A DNA stretch of 64,000 nt from the NCBI GenBank assembly GCA_036346275.1, contig CM070726.1:28307410-28371409 (forward strand), written 5' to 3'. Made by a program: the position numbers and the translations under genes. The stretch comes from Otatea glauca (taxonomy: Eukaryota > Streptophyta > Magnoliopsida > Poales > Poaceae). Numbering within the stretch: the first letter of the stretch is position 1; each line of letters starts with the position of its first letter. Shown here in pieces: positions 21,246 through 32,327 of the stretch. The notes below the pieces were generated by a model. The model was not told the origin of the DNA. It did not search any database and saw nothing but the letters and a program-made list of their open reading frames with translations.

Positions 21246-23195
21246 AAGCAAGGAAGATTACCTGAAGCTGTATTTTCCGTCAAAGTGGAGTGGGCGTGGC
21301 AATGTTCGCGGCCACACCAAGAAGGGCAAGCAAGGGGACGATCAAAGTGAAGAAGAGCGTTATTAGGAACCCAAGCCCAAGTTTGACAAAAAGAAGATAA
21401 GTGTTACAATTGAGGGATCTTTGGGCACTTTGCTTCAGAGTGCCAAAATCACTAGAAGCAAAAGTCATACATTCTAGAGAAGGGAGATGATGGGCCTGCA
21501 CTATTGATACTTGAGACTTGTGAGCTGATGGAAATCAAGGAAGAAATCACAGATGAGGTGGCTCTCGTGGAAGAGAATGTTCAGCTTCATCTCGGAGTGA
21601 ATGACAAGCATAATGACAATGTTTGGTATCTCGACATGAGCTCTAGCAATCATATGACTGGTTGCAAGGAGTAGTTCACTGAGCTTGACACATCAATCAA
21701 AGGCATGGTGAAATTCGGTGATGGCTCTTTCGTGACCATTGGTGGATGCAGAATAGTGATTATCAAGGGACGCACTGATGAGCACAAGGCATTGACGGCG
21801 TATATTACATATTCCAATGCTGACTAGCAACATCATCAGTTTAGGCAAGCTCGAGGAGTGTGGCTGCAAGGTCAAATTGGAAGATGGGGGAATTTTACAT
21901 CTTTGATCGCTAGAGAAAGCTGTTGGTTCGAGTCAAGAGAGCGAGGAATAGACTATACATCCTCAATCTCGATCTCGCACAACCAGTGTGCTTCCTGGCA
22001 CGCCTCAATGATGATGTATGGAGATGTCATGCACGGTATGAGCATCTAAACTTCCAAGAATTGAGGAAACTATGTCGGGAAGGACTAGTTGAAGGTCTTC
22101 CACTTGTAGACCATGTAAAGCAATTGTGCGATGGCTGTTTGGTTGGCAAGCAACGTCATGCACCTTTCCCACAAGAAGCAAAGTTCAGAGCAAGTAAAGT
22201 TCTGGAACTCGTGCATGGTGATCTCTGTGGACCGATCTTGCTTCCAACCTCTGCAGGTGATAGGTATTTTCTACTAATAGTTGATGATGATTAGTAGAAA
22301 TATGTGGATTGTGCTGTTCAAATCCAAAGCAGAAGCATCCCGAGCTTTCAAAAGGATTAAGGTGGCAGTCGAGGTTGAAGCTAAAGCAAAACTGAAAGCA
22401 CTTCACACGATTGAGGTGGTGAATTTGTGTCAAATGAGTTTACTACCTATTGCGAAAAGATGGGCATCAGAAGATTTTTGACTATCCTGTACTCCCCCCC
22501 AGCAAAATGGGGTGGTTGAGCGAAGAAATCAGACAGTTATTGCGATGGCTCGCAACATGTTGAAGACCAAGAACCTACTCGACAAATTCTAGGGTGAAGC
22601 CGTGATGACCACAGTGTACATCTTGAACCGCGCACCAACTAAGAGCGTGGTTGGGATGACCCCATATGAAGCCTGGCACAAGCGCAAGTTGGTGGTATCT
22701 CACTCGCGCGTGTTTGGGTGTATAGCAAATGTGAAGAAGGTGGGCGGTCATATTGGCAAGCTCATGGACTACAGCTCCCCGATGGTGTTCATTGGGTATG
22801 AGAGCAGTTTGAAGGTGTACCGTGTTTACGATCCAGCTACCAGGAAGGTGTGCATAACGCGTGATGTCTCCTTTGAGGAGGAGAAGGTGTGGAACTGGAA
22901 CACCACGTCACGAGAAGAGCAGATCCCATCCGGTGAGATGTTTCATGTGATTTAGAAATATGATGTGCCTACAGGTCTTGACGAGGTTGCCAACGAACCT
23001 GAAGAACCAACCACTCCCATACATGATATATTACCAGGAGTGGAAGTTGATGCGGAAGGAGTGGTTATGTCAGGTTCGCCCATCACATCTGTGGCGACCT
23101 CGGTGTCTCCTCAGACTTAGGCTACACCTATGGAAGGTTCTGCAGCGACATGCGCAGTTTGTATGAAGGCACCAAGCCAATCCAATCGGAGTTTT
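21246..23195 (+). pseudogene. second plus-strand copia, left half (gag end to integrase)
   Basis: A heavily decayed copia. A broken zinc knuckle (KCYN, then stop, IFGHFASEC) is near 21405-21440. The protease reads WYLDMSSSNHMTG, with the DTGA active site changed. Pre-integrase and integrase follow: HARYEHLNF, CDGCLVGKQ and LVHGDLCGPI keep zinc and first Asp residues (21923-22294). The DRGGEF region near 22410 is frameshifted, and NGVVERRNQT near 22510 keeps the Glu. The integrase tail runs to 22955. It is cut at 23195 by the insertion of a complete minus-strand copia and continues at 28424. Confidence 0.88.
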
Positions 23196-23655
23196 TGTTG
23201 AGAATTCAACCAATCAAAGTCTGCTTCTTTGCTTTCTCTGTATCGCAAGCTTCTGCACATTCGACTGAAACCTGCTGATGAAAGTTTCAGCGACACACCG
23301 AAGCAGCAGCCTGAAAACAAAAAATAGAGAATGAACAAAAAACAGAGATTGATCTTTTGGTGTTGCAAAACCACCGCAACATTTTCTGATTTTCTCTTCT
23401 CTATATATAGCAAAACTTTATAGATAATTTTCGATTAACCGACTCCATCTAAACTACCAAATACTAACTGACTCGGACTCATAACAACCTTACCGAGCTG
23501 TTTACTGTTGCACCTCTGACAACAACACGTTTTGCCAGAGTTCATTAGCGCAACAACTCAGAACTTCTTAACTACCTGAAGGCGATAGACTCTGAAGACT
23601 CAAAATCCAAAACTTTGAAAACAAATTGGACCCTACACAGCAAGTTTATTCAACA
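23196..23655 (-). repeat. 3' LTR of the complete copia (460 bp)
   Basis: Lies downstream of pol on the minus strand, begins after the polypurine tract (minus strand AGGAGGTGAAA, about 23656-23668), and carries the TATATATAG promoter-like site near 23402. Confidence 0.92.
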
Positions 23656-23834
23656 TTTCACCTCCTAAACTTGATGTGTAGTTTTCACATCAATTACTCC
23701 CAGCTTCTTCCGCATCTCTGTGAACTGAACCCGACCAAGAGATTTTGTCAATATATCTGCTAGCTATTCTTCAGACCTTACATATGTAACTTCAACCTTC
23801 TCATCTTCAATGCATCTCCTGATGAAATGATATC

Positions 23835-25904
23835 TCATATCAATGTGTTACTTCTCTCATGATACATCGGTTTTTTGCATAATGATATTGCAGCTTTATT
23901 ATCAACTCTCAATTCAAATTTCTCATTATGTTCTTTCAATAGACTTGCTAACAGCCGCGCCAACCAAATCCCCTGACATGCAACCATGGTTGCAGTGACA
24001 TATTCAGTTTCGCAAGGTGATAACGTCACGATTCTCTGTTTCTGTGACTGCCAAGTAATTATATTTTCTCCCAAGAAGAACGCAATTCCTGTAGTGCTTT
24101 TCTGGTCATTTACATTGCCGGCAAAGTCACTATCACAATACCCAATCAACTCTTATTTTTCACTGCCGTTCTTGCCATAGAAACAGCCAAAATTCAGAGT
24201 TCCATTCACATACCTTAATATGTGTTTAACAGCCGCCCAATGCTGAGTTGTTGGCTTCTCCATGAAACGACTTACATAACCAACAACGAAAGCAATGTCA
24301 AGACGAGTGTTAACCAAGTATCGTAGGCTCCCAACAACACTTCTGTACAAGGATGCATCCACAACTGTTTCATCACTTTGCTTGTTGAGTTTTAGGCGAT
24401 TTTCCATGGGTGTATGACATGGATTACAACCCTTCAAGCCTGCTTGCTCGACAATCTTTGCTGCATAACCTCCTTGACATAAGGAGATACCACGAGTTGT
24501 TTTCTTCACATCTATTCCCAGATAATAGCTCAACAGTCCGAGGTCACTCATGCTAAAAAGCTTCTTCATTTGACTCTTGAAATCAGCAATCACAGCAAGA
24601 GATGATGAAGTTATTATTAGGTCATCCACATATACACCTATAAGTATAACATTACATGCAATACTTTTCTTGTAAACTGCATGTTCATATGGACACCTTT
24701 CAAAACCCAAAGACTCTAGACTCTTGTCAAGCTTGTAATTCCAAGCCCTTGGAGATTGCCGAAGACCATACAACGCCTTTCTCAGTTTTAACACCGACTG
24801 GGGTTTACGTTGATCAACAAAACCTGGAGGTTGCGACACATACACTTCTTCCTTCAATTCTCCATTCAAAAAGGCAGTTTTCACATCCATATGATGTATC
24901 TTCCAATTTTCCTGTGCCGCAATTGCTATAAGTAGTCGGATTGTCTCAAGACGAGCTACCGGAGCAAATACCTCCTCAAAGTCCACCCGTTGCTTCTGCT
25001 CATAACCTTTTGCCACAAGGCATGCTTTGTGCTTCATGATCTTTCCCGCTGAGTCTTTCTTTACTTTGTAGACCCATTTCAATCCTATTGCCTCTATCCT
25101 TCGGGTAAGGGCATTAGTTCCCAAGTTTTATTCTCGTGGATTGAGGTCATTTCCTCCTGCATAGCCTTCCTCCATCAATCTTCCTTCATTGCATCTTGAA
25201 AGGTTGCTGGTTCTTCAGAGATCATCAACATCAGATCATATTCATACGAGGCTAACTCAGCTGTATCATTATATATATCTTCCAAGTGATCTGAAACGTA
25301 GAGTCTCTTCTAAAGAAAATGAAGTTGTTGATGTTACCGGGTTTGATGCTGGTGATTCTTGTGCTTGGTCTCCTATCTCGGCTATTGGAGATCCACTGGC
25401 TGCAGATGATTGATTAGCATCATCTTCATTTATTTGATCACTTAAATCTTCATGAGAAGATGTTGAATGATCAACTGGTTCTACTTGTTTATGCAATTCT
25501 GGATCCACCTTCGACTTCTCACTCATATCAATCACAAAGATATCTTCTGTAACTCCAGAATCAATCCTTGCTTTTTCAGACCAATTCCAAGACTCCTTGT
25601 CATCGAAGATCACATCCCAGCTTACCAACAACCTGCCAGTCTTCGGATTATAGCATTTGTATGCTTTTGAACCACTTTCATAGCCAACAAATACCCCTTG
25701 TATGCTTCTGTCATCAAGTTTCTTGATATTTGGTGTTGTCACTTTAATATATGCGACACATCCGAAAACTCGAAGATGATCAACTCTTGGTTTTCGTTTG
25801 TGCCATAACTCACAGGGTGTTTTACCTTCTGCACTCCGAGTTGGAGACCGGTTCAAAAGATACAATACAGTGGCTATAGATTCACCCCAAAAATAGCCAG
25901 GCAT
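23835..25904 (-). pseudogene. copia integrase end, reverse transcriptase and RNase H
   Basis: Minus strand. Integrase C-terminal part is at 25269-25904 (PGYFWGESIATVLYLLNRSP, then GYESGSKAYKCYNP). Reverse transcriptase is at 24153-25124 with intact YVDD (GVYVDDLIITSS, near 24610-24640) and the HHMDVKTAFLNGELKEEVYV block. RNase H is at 23835-24149 (GYCDSDFAGN, LSPCETEY, DNKAAISLCKKPMYHERS), split from RT by a frameshift. Between 25124 and 25269 the linker is frameshifted. The enzyme cores are well kept, but the polyprotein cannot be made whole. Confidence 0.9.
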
Positions 25905-27936
25905 GCTTTAATTTTTCAGAAGACAACGAGTTGTGCTGACAATAGTCTAATTCTGGCGTTCAGCCACTCCATTTTGCTATGGCGAATATGGTGCAGTAAG
26001 GAGTCTTCTTACCCCTTGTTGTGCACTGAAATCATCAAATTCTTGTGAGACAAATTCACCTCCGCGATCAGGACGAAGCGCCTTGAGTTTTCTGTCAACT
26101 TCAACTTCAGCTCGCACCTTGATTTTCTTGAATCCAGCTAGAGCTTTCATCTTTAGTTTTTATCAAGATAACCCACATCAGTCTTCAATAATCATCAACC
26201 ATTAATAGAAAATACCTGTTTCCAGCTAGTGTTTGAGGAGAAATTGGACCACACAGGCCTGCATGAACAAGTTCCAAAGGCTGTTGTGCTCGGTATAAAG
26301 ATTTCTGCGGAAATGGCTGACGTCTCTGCTTTCCTACCAAGCATGCCTCACAAAGCTGCTCTCTGTGTTCTATGTGAGGCATTCCCTCCACCATGGATTG
26401 CTGAGACAAGTTCTTCAAAGCTCGGAAGTTAATATGCCCGAACCTGGCATGCCATAACCACTCCTTCTGCTCATATCTTGTCAAGAGACACACTGGTTCA
26501 GTTCTGTTCAGCCGGTATGAATAAAGCTGATTCCAGGTCTTCTTTGTCTTGATCAACAAGCTGCCCTCCTGATCATAGATCCTCATCCAACCACCTTCAA
26601 TCACAACCTTGCAGCCAATTGCATCAAGTTGTCCCACACTAATCACATTGGTTTGCAAAAGTGGGATGTAATACACCCCTGTAAGCATTTTATGCTCGCC
26701 ATGTGATCCTGTAAGCAACACTGACCCTTTGCCTTGAATATCCACTATTGAACCATCTCCGAATTTTACCGAGCTAGTCACAGAGGTATCCAACCTTGCG
26801 AAAATTGTTTTGCATCCTGACATATGGTTACTAGCTCCTGTGTGTAGGTGCCATACTTCTCTGGATTCTTTGCCTTTGACTCCAAGCACCAACTCAGGTT
26901 CAACTTCTTCTTCATTAAGCATGACAACTTCACCACCTGAATCTGCCATGTTTGGAATCTCACAAGCTTCAAGCATTAACAGGGCCGGATCATCTTCTTT
27001 AACCTTCTCCATGAAATTTGCTCTTTCTTTCTTTAGTTTAGTGCATTCCGAAGCAAAATGACCCATCTTGGAGCAGTTATAACACTTGATTTTCATCTTG
27101 TCAAACTTTCGATATGGTATTTTCTCTGTATCTTCTCGACCAGCCGTATAACCATGACCACGTCCTCTAAAATTTCCACGGCCACCTCCTCTCTTGAAGC
27201 CAGTGCTAGGAGTATTTCTTCCCTTCTTCTCTTTCACAGATGAAGCTTCCGATTGAGCATGTGAAAAATCAAATGTTCTCCATCCTCTCTGCGGTTGCTT
27301 TGCCCTTTTATGGTTTCTTCAAACACACGAAGCATGCCAATTTCTTCAGTCAATGTCATACTAGACAAATCCCCCATTTCTCAATTGTGCCAACAATGGG
27401 TAGGAATTTATCCAGTACAGCACTGAATAGCTTTTCAATCACAATGCCATCCTTCACCTCCATACCCAAAGCACGTAATAACCCACCAAACTAGTGAGCT
27501 TCTGTGAAAAATCTGCAATACTTTCAGAGTCTTGCATGATCATTCGATCTAGCTGCCTCTTGAGTCAGCCCTCTTGCTTTCTTGATGCGATCCTCTCCAA
27601 CACGCATCTCTCGGATGGTACCCAAGCCTCCTTTGTCGTCTCCTTTTTTGCAATTGCCATCATTACAGAATCAGGCACACCTTGGGCAATTGTAGCTAGA
27701 GCACCCTGATCCTTCTCTTCCTCAACAGGATGAACTCCTTCTATTGCTGCCCATACGCCGAGAGATCGCAACATTATCTTCATCTTCACTACCCATAGGC
27801 TGTAGTTGGTGTCATTGAGGATCGGGTATTGGATCGGCACCCCACCAGCATTTGTCAGCGTTCGTCTTGAAGACGACATCTCTGCGTCAGTCACAGATGA
27901 ATCACTGCTCCTCCTTGTGCTTGGCGGTATTTCCAT
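25905..27936 (-). pseudogene. copia gag, protease and integrase start
   Basis: Minus strand from the ATG ending at 27936, 16 bases from the primer site. Gag N-terminus is at 27565-27936 (LNDTNYSLWVVKMKIMLRSL). A broken middle part follows (27240-27565). From 27237 to 26185 one frame carries an RG-rich stretch, an intact CCHC knuckle (CYNCSKMGHFASEC), a protease whose motif reads HLHTGASNHMSG (catalytic Asp changed to His), pre-integrase (WLWHARFGHINF, CEACLVGKQ) and the integrase start. The first catalytic Asp is lost there (LVHAGLCGPI). Integrase core between 26184 and 25905 is frameshifted. Confidence 0.9.
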
Positions 27937-27951
27937 GGCACCTGAGCAGAT

Positions 27952-27963
27952 GCTCTGATACCA
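27952..27963 (-). other. primer-binding site of the complete copia
   Basis: TGGTATCAGAGC on the minus strand, two bases inside the 5' LTR end, complementary to initiator tRNA-Met. Confidence 0.95.
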
Positions 27964-27965
27964 AT

Positions 27966-28423
27966 TGTTGACAATTCAACCAATCAAAGTCTTCTTCTTT
28001 GCTTTCTCTGTATCGCAAGCTTCTGCACATTCAATTGAAACCTGCTGATGAAAGTTTTAGCGACACACTGAAGCAGCAGCCTGAAAACAAAAAACAGAGA
28101 ATGAACAAAAAATAGATTGATCTTTTGGTGTTGCAAAACCACTGCAACATTTTTTGATTTTCTCTTCTCTATATATAGGAAAACTTTACAGATAATTTCC
28201 GATTAACCGACTCCATCCAAACTACCAAATACTAATCGACTCGGACTCATAACAACCTTACCAAGCTGTTTACTGTTGCGCCTCCGACAACAACACGTTT
28301 TGCCAGAGTACATTAGCGCAACAACTCAGAACTTCTAAACTACCTGCAGGCGATAGACTCTGAAGACTCAAAATCCAAAACTCTGAAAACAAACTGGACT
28401 CTACACAGCAAGTTTATTCAACA
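27966..28423 (-). repeat. 5' LTR of the complete copia (458 bp)
   Basis: Starts TGTTGAATAAAC at 28423 and ends GTCAACA at 27966 on the minus strand. A CTATATATAG palindrome near 28170 is the likely TATA region. Confidence 0.93.
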
Positions 28424-30001
28424 GTTTTTAGGCTTATGCTTGCTGAGTGCAAAGAAGCCGGCTACCTTTCAAGATGCTATGCAGGAAGAAAGCTAGTAGC
28501 ACGTAATGCCAACTACTGTAACAATCAAATGTGGAGTTTGGTTGATCTTCCCATGGGATTTCAAGCCTTAGATCTTAAATGGGCCTATAAAGTGAAGAAA
28601 GACTTGAATGGTGCAGTGGTAAAACATAAAGCGTGCTTAGTAGCGAAGGGATATGTGCAGAAACAAGGCATTGACTTTGAAGAGGTGTTTTCTCCTGTTG
28701 CAAGATTGGAGACAGTGAGACTACTCATTGCACTAGCTACACTAGAAGGATGGCAGCTGCATCATATGGATGTGACGTCAGCATTTTTTAATGGAGAACT
28801 AGAAGAAGAGGTGTATATGAGTCCGCCAAATATTTTTGTCAAGAAGGGAAATGAACACAGGGTACTGAGGTTGCATAATGCCTAGTATGGTCTGCGACAA
28901 GTCCCGAGAGCTTGGAATTCCATGTTAGACAAGACATTGATGTCACTTGGATTTCAGAAAAGCCCACTTGAGCATGCAGTATACAAGAGCGGTAGAAGTG
29001 AAAACTGTCTACTAGTTGGCATGTATGTGGATGATTTGATAATCACAAGGACTTATGAAGAAGAGATTGTGAAGTTCAAGAAGCAAATGAAAGAGTTCTT
29101 CAAGATGAGTGATCTTGGTTTGTTGAGTAACCATCTTGGCATTGAAGTTCATCATATGCCAAATGGTATATCTCTCTGTGCCAGGAAGCATATGCTAAGA
29201 AAATTCTTCAAAATTATGGCATTGAAAATTGCAATCCAACTCAAGTTCCGATGGAAGCAAGGCTCAAGTTGGGTAAGAAAAGCAAGTCACCTCCTATGGA
29301 TCAAACCAAGTACCGAAGTATTGTAGGGAGTTTGAGATACTTTGTAAACACAAGGCCAGACCTAGCTTATTCAGTTGGCATAATAAGTCGATACATGGAG
29401 TCCCCAACAACTGAACATATGGCTGCAGTAAAGCACATATTAAGGTATGTTAAAGGGACACTTGATTTGGGCTGCTGCTATGAGAGAAGGAAAGAAGGGG
29501 AAGAATTGCATTTGGTTGGTTATAGTGATAGTGACATGACTGGCGATATTGATGATGGAAAGAGCACGACTGGAGTAGCATTCTTCTTAAATTCAAGCCT
29601 AATCAACTGGTTGTCGCAGAAACAAAAGGTGGATGCATTGTCGTCATGTAAAGCCAAGTATATAGCAGTAGTAGCATGTTAGGGTGTTTGGCTCAATAAT
29701 CTAATTGATGATATCATAAACAGACACTCTGGGGAAAGTAGTGCTCAACATTGACAACAAGTCTGCCATTTCCTTGTGCAAGAATCCAGTTCATCATGAT
29801 AGAAGTAAGCATATTTGCACGCGATTTTATTATATAAGGGAATATGTGGAAGAAGGGAAGATTGTAGTTGAGCACATTGGGACTAAAGATTAGCCTGAAG
29901 ACATTCCAATCAAATCTTTGGGAAGATTCAAATTTTTGGAGATGAGAGAAAGAATTAGGATACGGACGGTAAAGAATATGAACCAAATTTAGGGAGGTGA
30001 A
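28424..30001 (+). pseudogene. second plus-strand copia, right half (RT and RNase H)
   Basis: Continues the element cut at 23195; the coding meaning resumes at the duplicated GTTTT. Reverse transcriptase blocks lie at 28520-29330 (HHMDVTSAFFNGELEEEVYM, then MYVDDLIIT near 29022, YVDD kept). Several frameshifts and a TAG near 28882 break it. The RNase H part runs 29251-29990 (GYSDSDMTGD, NKSAISLCKNPVHHDRSKHI) with TAG and frame changes near 29680-29740. The polypurine tract AGGGAGGTGAA ends at 30001. Confidence 0.88.
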
Positions 30002-30425
30002 TGTTATCTAAACTAGTTGTGTTTGAGTTAATCTCAGGTTTAGGAAGAGTTTCAGGCATTGACGATTCAGTGTCTAGGCATGTCAAAGAGTTGTATTGCC
30101 GGATGTGAAATAGTGCCTTATCAGGTTGTATCTCTGAGTTAGTTGAGTCCATTTCATTTTGGTAGTATAGATAGCTATCAGAATTTGCTTGTAATCTCTA
30201 GCTTATATAAGTAATGGAAGAACCAGAAAAACTATGGTGATAGTTGTAGCACAAATCTCGTTTTTCATATTCATCAAATTTGTGAATCCTGAGATCTTGT
30301 TCTCTGTTCTGTTCTCTATTTCAGAGCTTCAGAGTTTCAGAAGTTTAGAAAACTTCCTGAATTCGACGAGTTCCTAAGTTCCGACAGAGAACTTCTTGAA
30401 TACAACTAGTTTTTGAGTTCCGACA
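30002..30425 (+). repeat. 3' LTR of second plus-strand copia (right end approximate)
   Basis: Starts TGTTATCTAAAC right after the polypurine tract. A GCTTATATAAG promoter-like palindrome is near 30200. The end is placed at CCGACA (30425) by similarity of structure. The 5' LTR is missing, so no duplication can be checked. Confidence 0.7.
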
Positions 30426-30439
30426 TCACCGTCGCCGCT

Positions 30440-30660
30440 GCACTGATGAAGGGCCATCGGCGATGGTTGCAAGCTGACGACCAAGCGGAACTGCATCTCG
30501 TAGATGTCATAGGCGGCCTTGGCCTCCTTCGTAGAGGGGAACATGCCAACCTAGCACCAAACCTTGAGCCGGTGGTCCCGAAACTCCGCCGCCCACCGAC
30601 CAGGATGACACGCCATGGAATAGCTTTTTGGGAGCCGACGACCTCGCCTCATTCACACAG
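30440..30660 (-). pseudogene. possible AP2/ERF-domain relic
   Basis: On the minus strand a frame reads GRWAAEFRDHRLKV, then a stop, then VGMFPSTKEAKAAYDIYEMQ. This follows the AP2/ERF DNA-binding pattern (GRWAAEIRD...WLGTF.TAEEAARAYD). A Leu-Phe-His-Gly-Val just upstream in another frame would be the usual FHGVR start. The stop and a frameshift make it dead. The opposite strand also has open frames, so the call is tentative. It may belong to the large transposon-linked AP2-like families of grasses. Confidence 0.4.
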
Positions 30661-30770
30661 CTCATCCTCGGTGACAACGACTGCCCAGCCACTGATTGGA
30701 TTATTTTGGAAGAGCAGCTAGGGTCCCCGTTCTTGGGGCACGCAGTCCTAGATGCACAACTGGTGAGCAC

Positions 30771-31284
30771 TAGGGATGGCAATAGGCTCCATCCCCGTTT
30801 CCCCGCGGGGAATTCCCCTATTAGGAGACGGGACGGGAGAAATCTCGCCTCGCAGGGGGTTTATCGGGGAAAATGTTGTCCCCGTCGGGGATCGCGGGGA
30901 TGGGGACGTTCCACCATTCCCCGTCCCCGTCCCCGCGTTATCACTACTAGGTGGGAGCAAATGATTATTATCAAAAGAAAAAAAGAATATATGTGAGGTC
31001 ATTATTAATAAACATGCTAAATATGAATTACTCTCGTGATTCACTCACACTTAATCATACATGCACTATTAATCTAGTGATTTATTCATGTAGCATGTGA
31101 TCTTTTATATAACATTTTCAGGGATTAGTCCCCGTCGGGGCCCCGCAAACCCGTCAGGGATCGGGGACAGGGGAAAATTAAGCCCCGTGTACGGGGTCGA
31201 GGACGGGGACGGAGAAATTTTGCTTATCGGAGATCGGGGATGGGAGGGTGCTCCCCGCGGGGATTTTCCCCGTTGCCATCCCTA
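30771..31284. mobile_element. hAT-type MITE, 514 bp, GC-rich ends
   Basis: Terminal inverted repeats TAGGGATGGCAA are perfect over 12 bases at both ends and continue into a CCCCGCGGGG-rich zone. They are flanked by the perfect 8-bp duplication GTGAGCAC (30763-30770 and 31285-31292). There is no coding capacity; the middle is AT-rich. Confidence 0.92.
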
Positions 31285-31490
31285 GTGAGCACCCACATGC
31301 GCCCTACTAGGATCACAAACTGTGACTTGGTGACGACCTTCCTGCCTCGTAGGAAGCTGTCAGAGCTAGCATCATCGCTAGAGTCAAAGCGGAGTCAGTG
31401 GCATCGGGGTCGGAGGAAGAGACCCAGATCCTCCGCAGGGCCATTCGTTGGCTCAGTGGAAACGCCGATGTATGTCGCCTGCATGCCCTT
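31285..31490 (+). other. coding-like remnant flanking the MITE
   Basis: A plus-strand frame reads GSEEETQILRRAIRWLSGN with plant-like codons; it is cut by the MULE end. It is unassigned, and could be part of the same relic as the possible AP2 fragment or of an unrelated gene. Confidence 0.3.
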
Positions 31491-31499
31491 CATAATTCG

Positions 31500-31760
31500 A
31501 ATTTTTTTATTTAATATTTATTTTTAATTTTTTTCAAAACTAAGCGCCGGAGTGAAAATATTGCAAAAATAGGTGCCCGTCAACCGTGTATGGGGCGATC
31601 GCCCCATACACAGGCGATTGGTGCCCTTCCTCACGGCGAACTAACGGCCACATGGGGGCAAAATCGGAATTTGGCAGCTATCGCCCCCTACATGGGCGAT
31701 CGCCCCATGTAGGGGCGACCAGGGCCTTTAAAGCCAGCTCCTCCAATCGGCCGAGCACAG
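31500..31760 (+). repeat. left terminal inverted repeat region of the MULE
   Basis: Collinear in inverse with 47590-47849: T/A-rich tip, then CAAAACTA, then three GATCGCCC-type palindromes separated by an AACGGCC block. The GGGCCTTTAAAGCC stretch at 31729 may serve as TATA region for the transposase gene. Confidence 0.85.
31590..31735 (+). promoter_or_regulatory. palindrome-rich promoter zone of the transposase gene
   Basis: GGGGCGATCGCCCC, a perfect 14-base palindrome, occurs at about 31594 and again near 31697. In MuDR-type elements such terminal sites bind the transposase and overlap the promoter. The same motif recurs upstream of the third gene (46085-46120) and at the right end. Confidence 0.6.
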
Positions 31761-32327
31761 GCAGAGAAAGAAGGGGCCGAGCGCAGGCGGAGAAAGAAGA
31801 AAGAAGAGAAGAAAGGAAGAAAGAAAGAGAGAAGAGAAAAAAAGAAGAAAAAAAGGTAAATTTCTGATTTTTTTGTAGAGTTATCTTTAGGAATTTTTTT
31901 AGAGATAATTGTAGGAATTTTTTTATAGGTTGCGTAGTTAAAGTATCATTTAATATTTAGGAATTTGTTGTAGTATTTAGAAATTTTAGGATTGTGTAGT
32001 GTTTAGAAATTTTAGAATTGAATAGTTCTCGTGAAATTTAATGTAGTAGTTAATATTCAGAAATTTAATATAGTATGTAGTATCTAGTATTTAGAAACTT
32101 AATGTAGTATTTTAGTATATGCAAATTTAATGTAGTATTTTGTATGTAGAAATTCAGTTCAGTAGAAACTATAGGCAATATTTAGAAATTTAATTTATTA
32201 GGGTTGTGTATTACTAATTTTATTATGTAAATAATGTATTAGGCAATGTAAATAATTTTGTAGTACGATCAATGTACGTTTTGTAGATTGTATTTTAGAG
32301 TAATATTTTTCCGTTTGACGCTAAAAG

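Larger units (their letters stand above)
23196..28423 (-). mobile_element. complete Ty1-copia element, 5228 bp, both LTRs
   Basis: Two LTRs (23196-23655 and 27966-28423) start TGTTGA and end CAACA on both sides. They are flanked by the perfect 5-bp duplication GTTTT (23191-23195 and 28424-28428). The tRNA-Met primer site and polypurine tract are in the right places. The LTRs differ at about 25 substitutions plus one 2-bp gap out of 458, mostly C/T changes, by hand count; that is about 5.5 percent. It is inserted in the opposite direction inside another copia. Confidence 0.95.
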
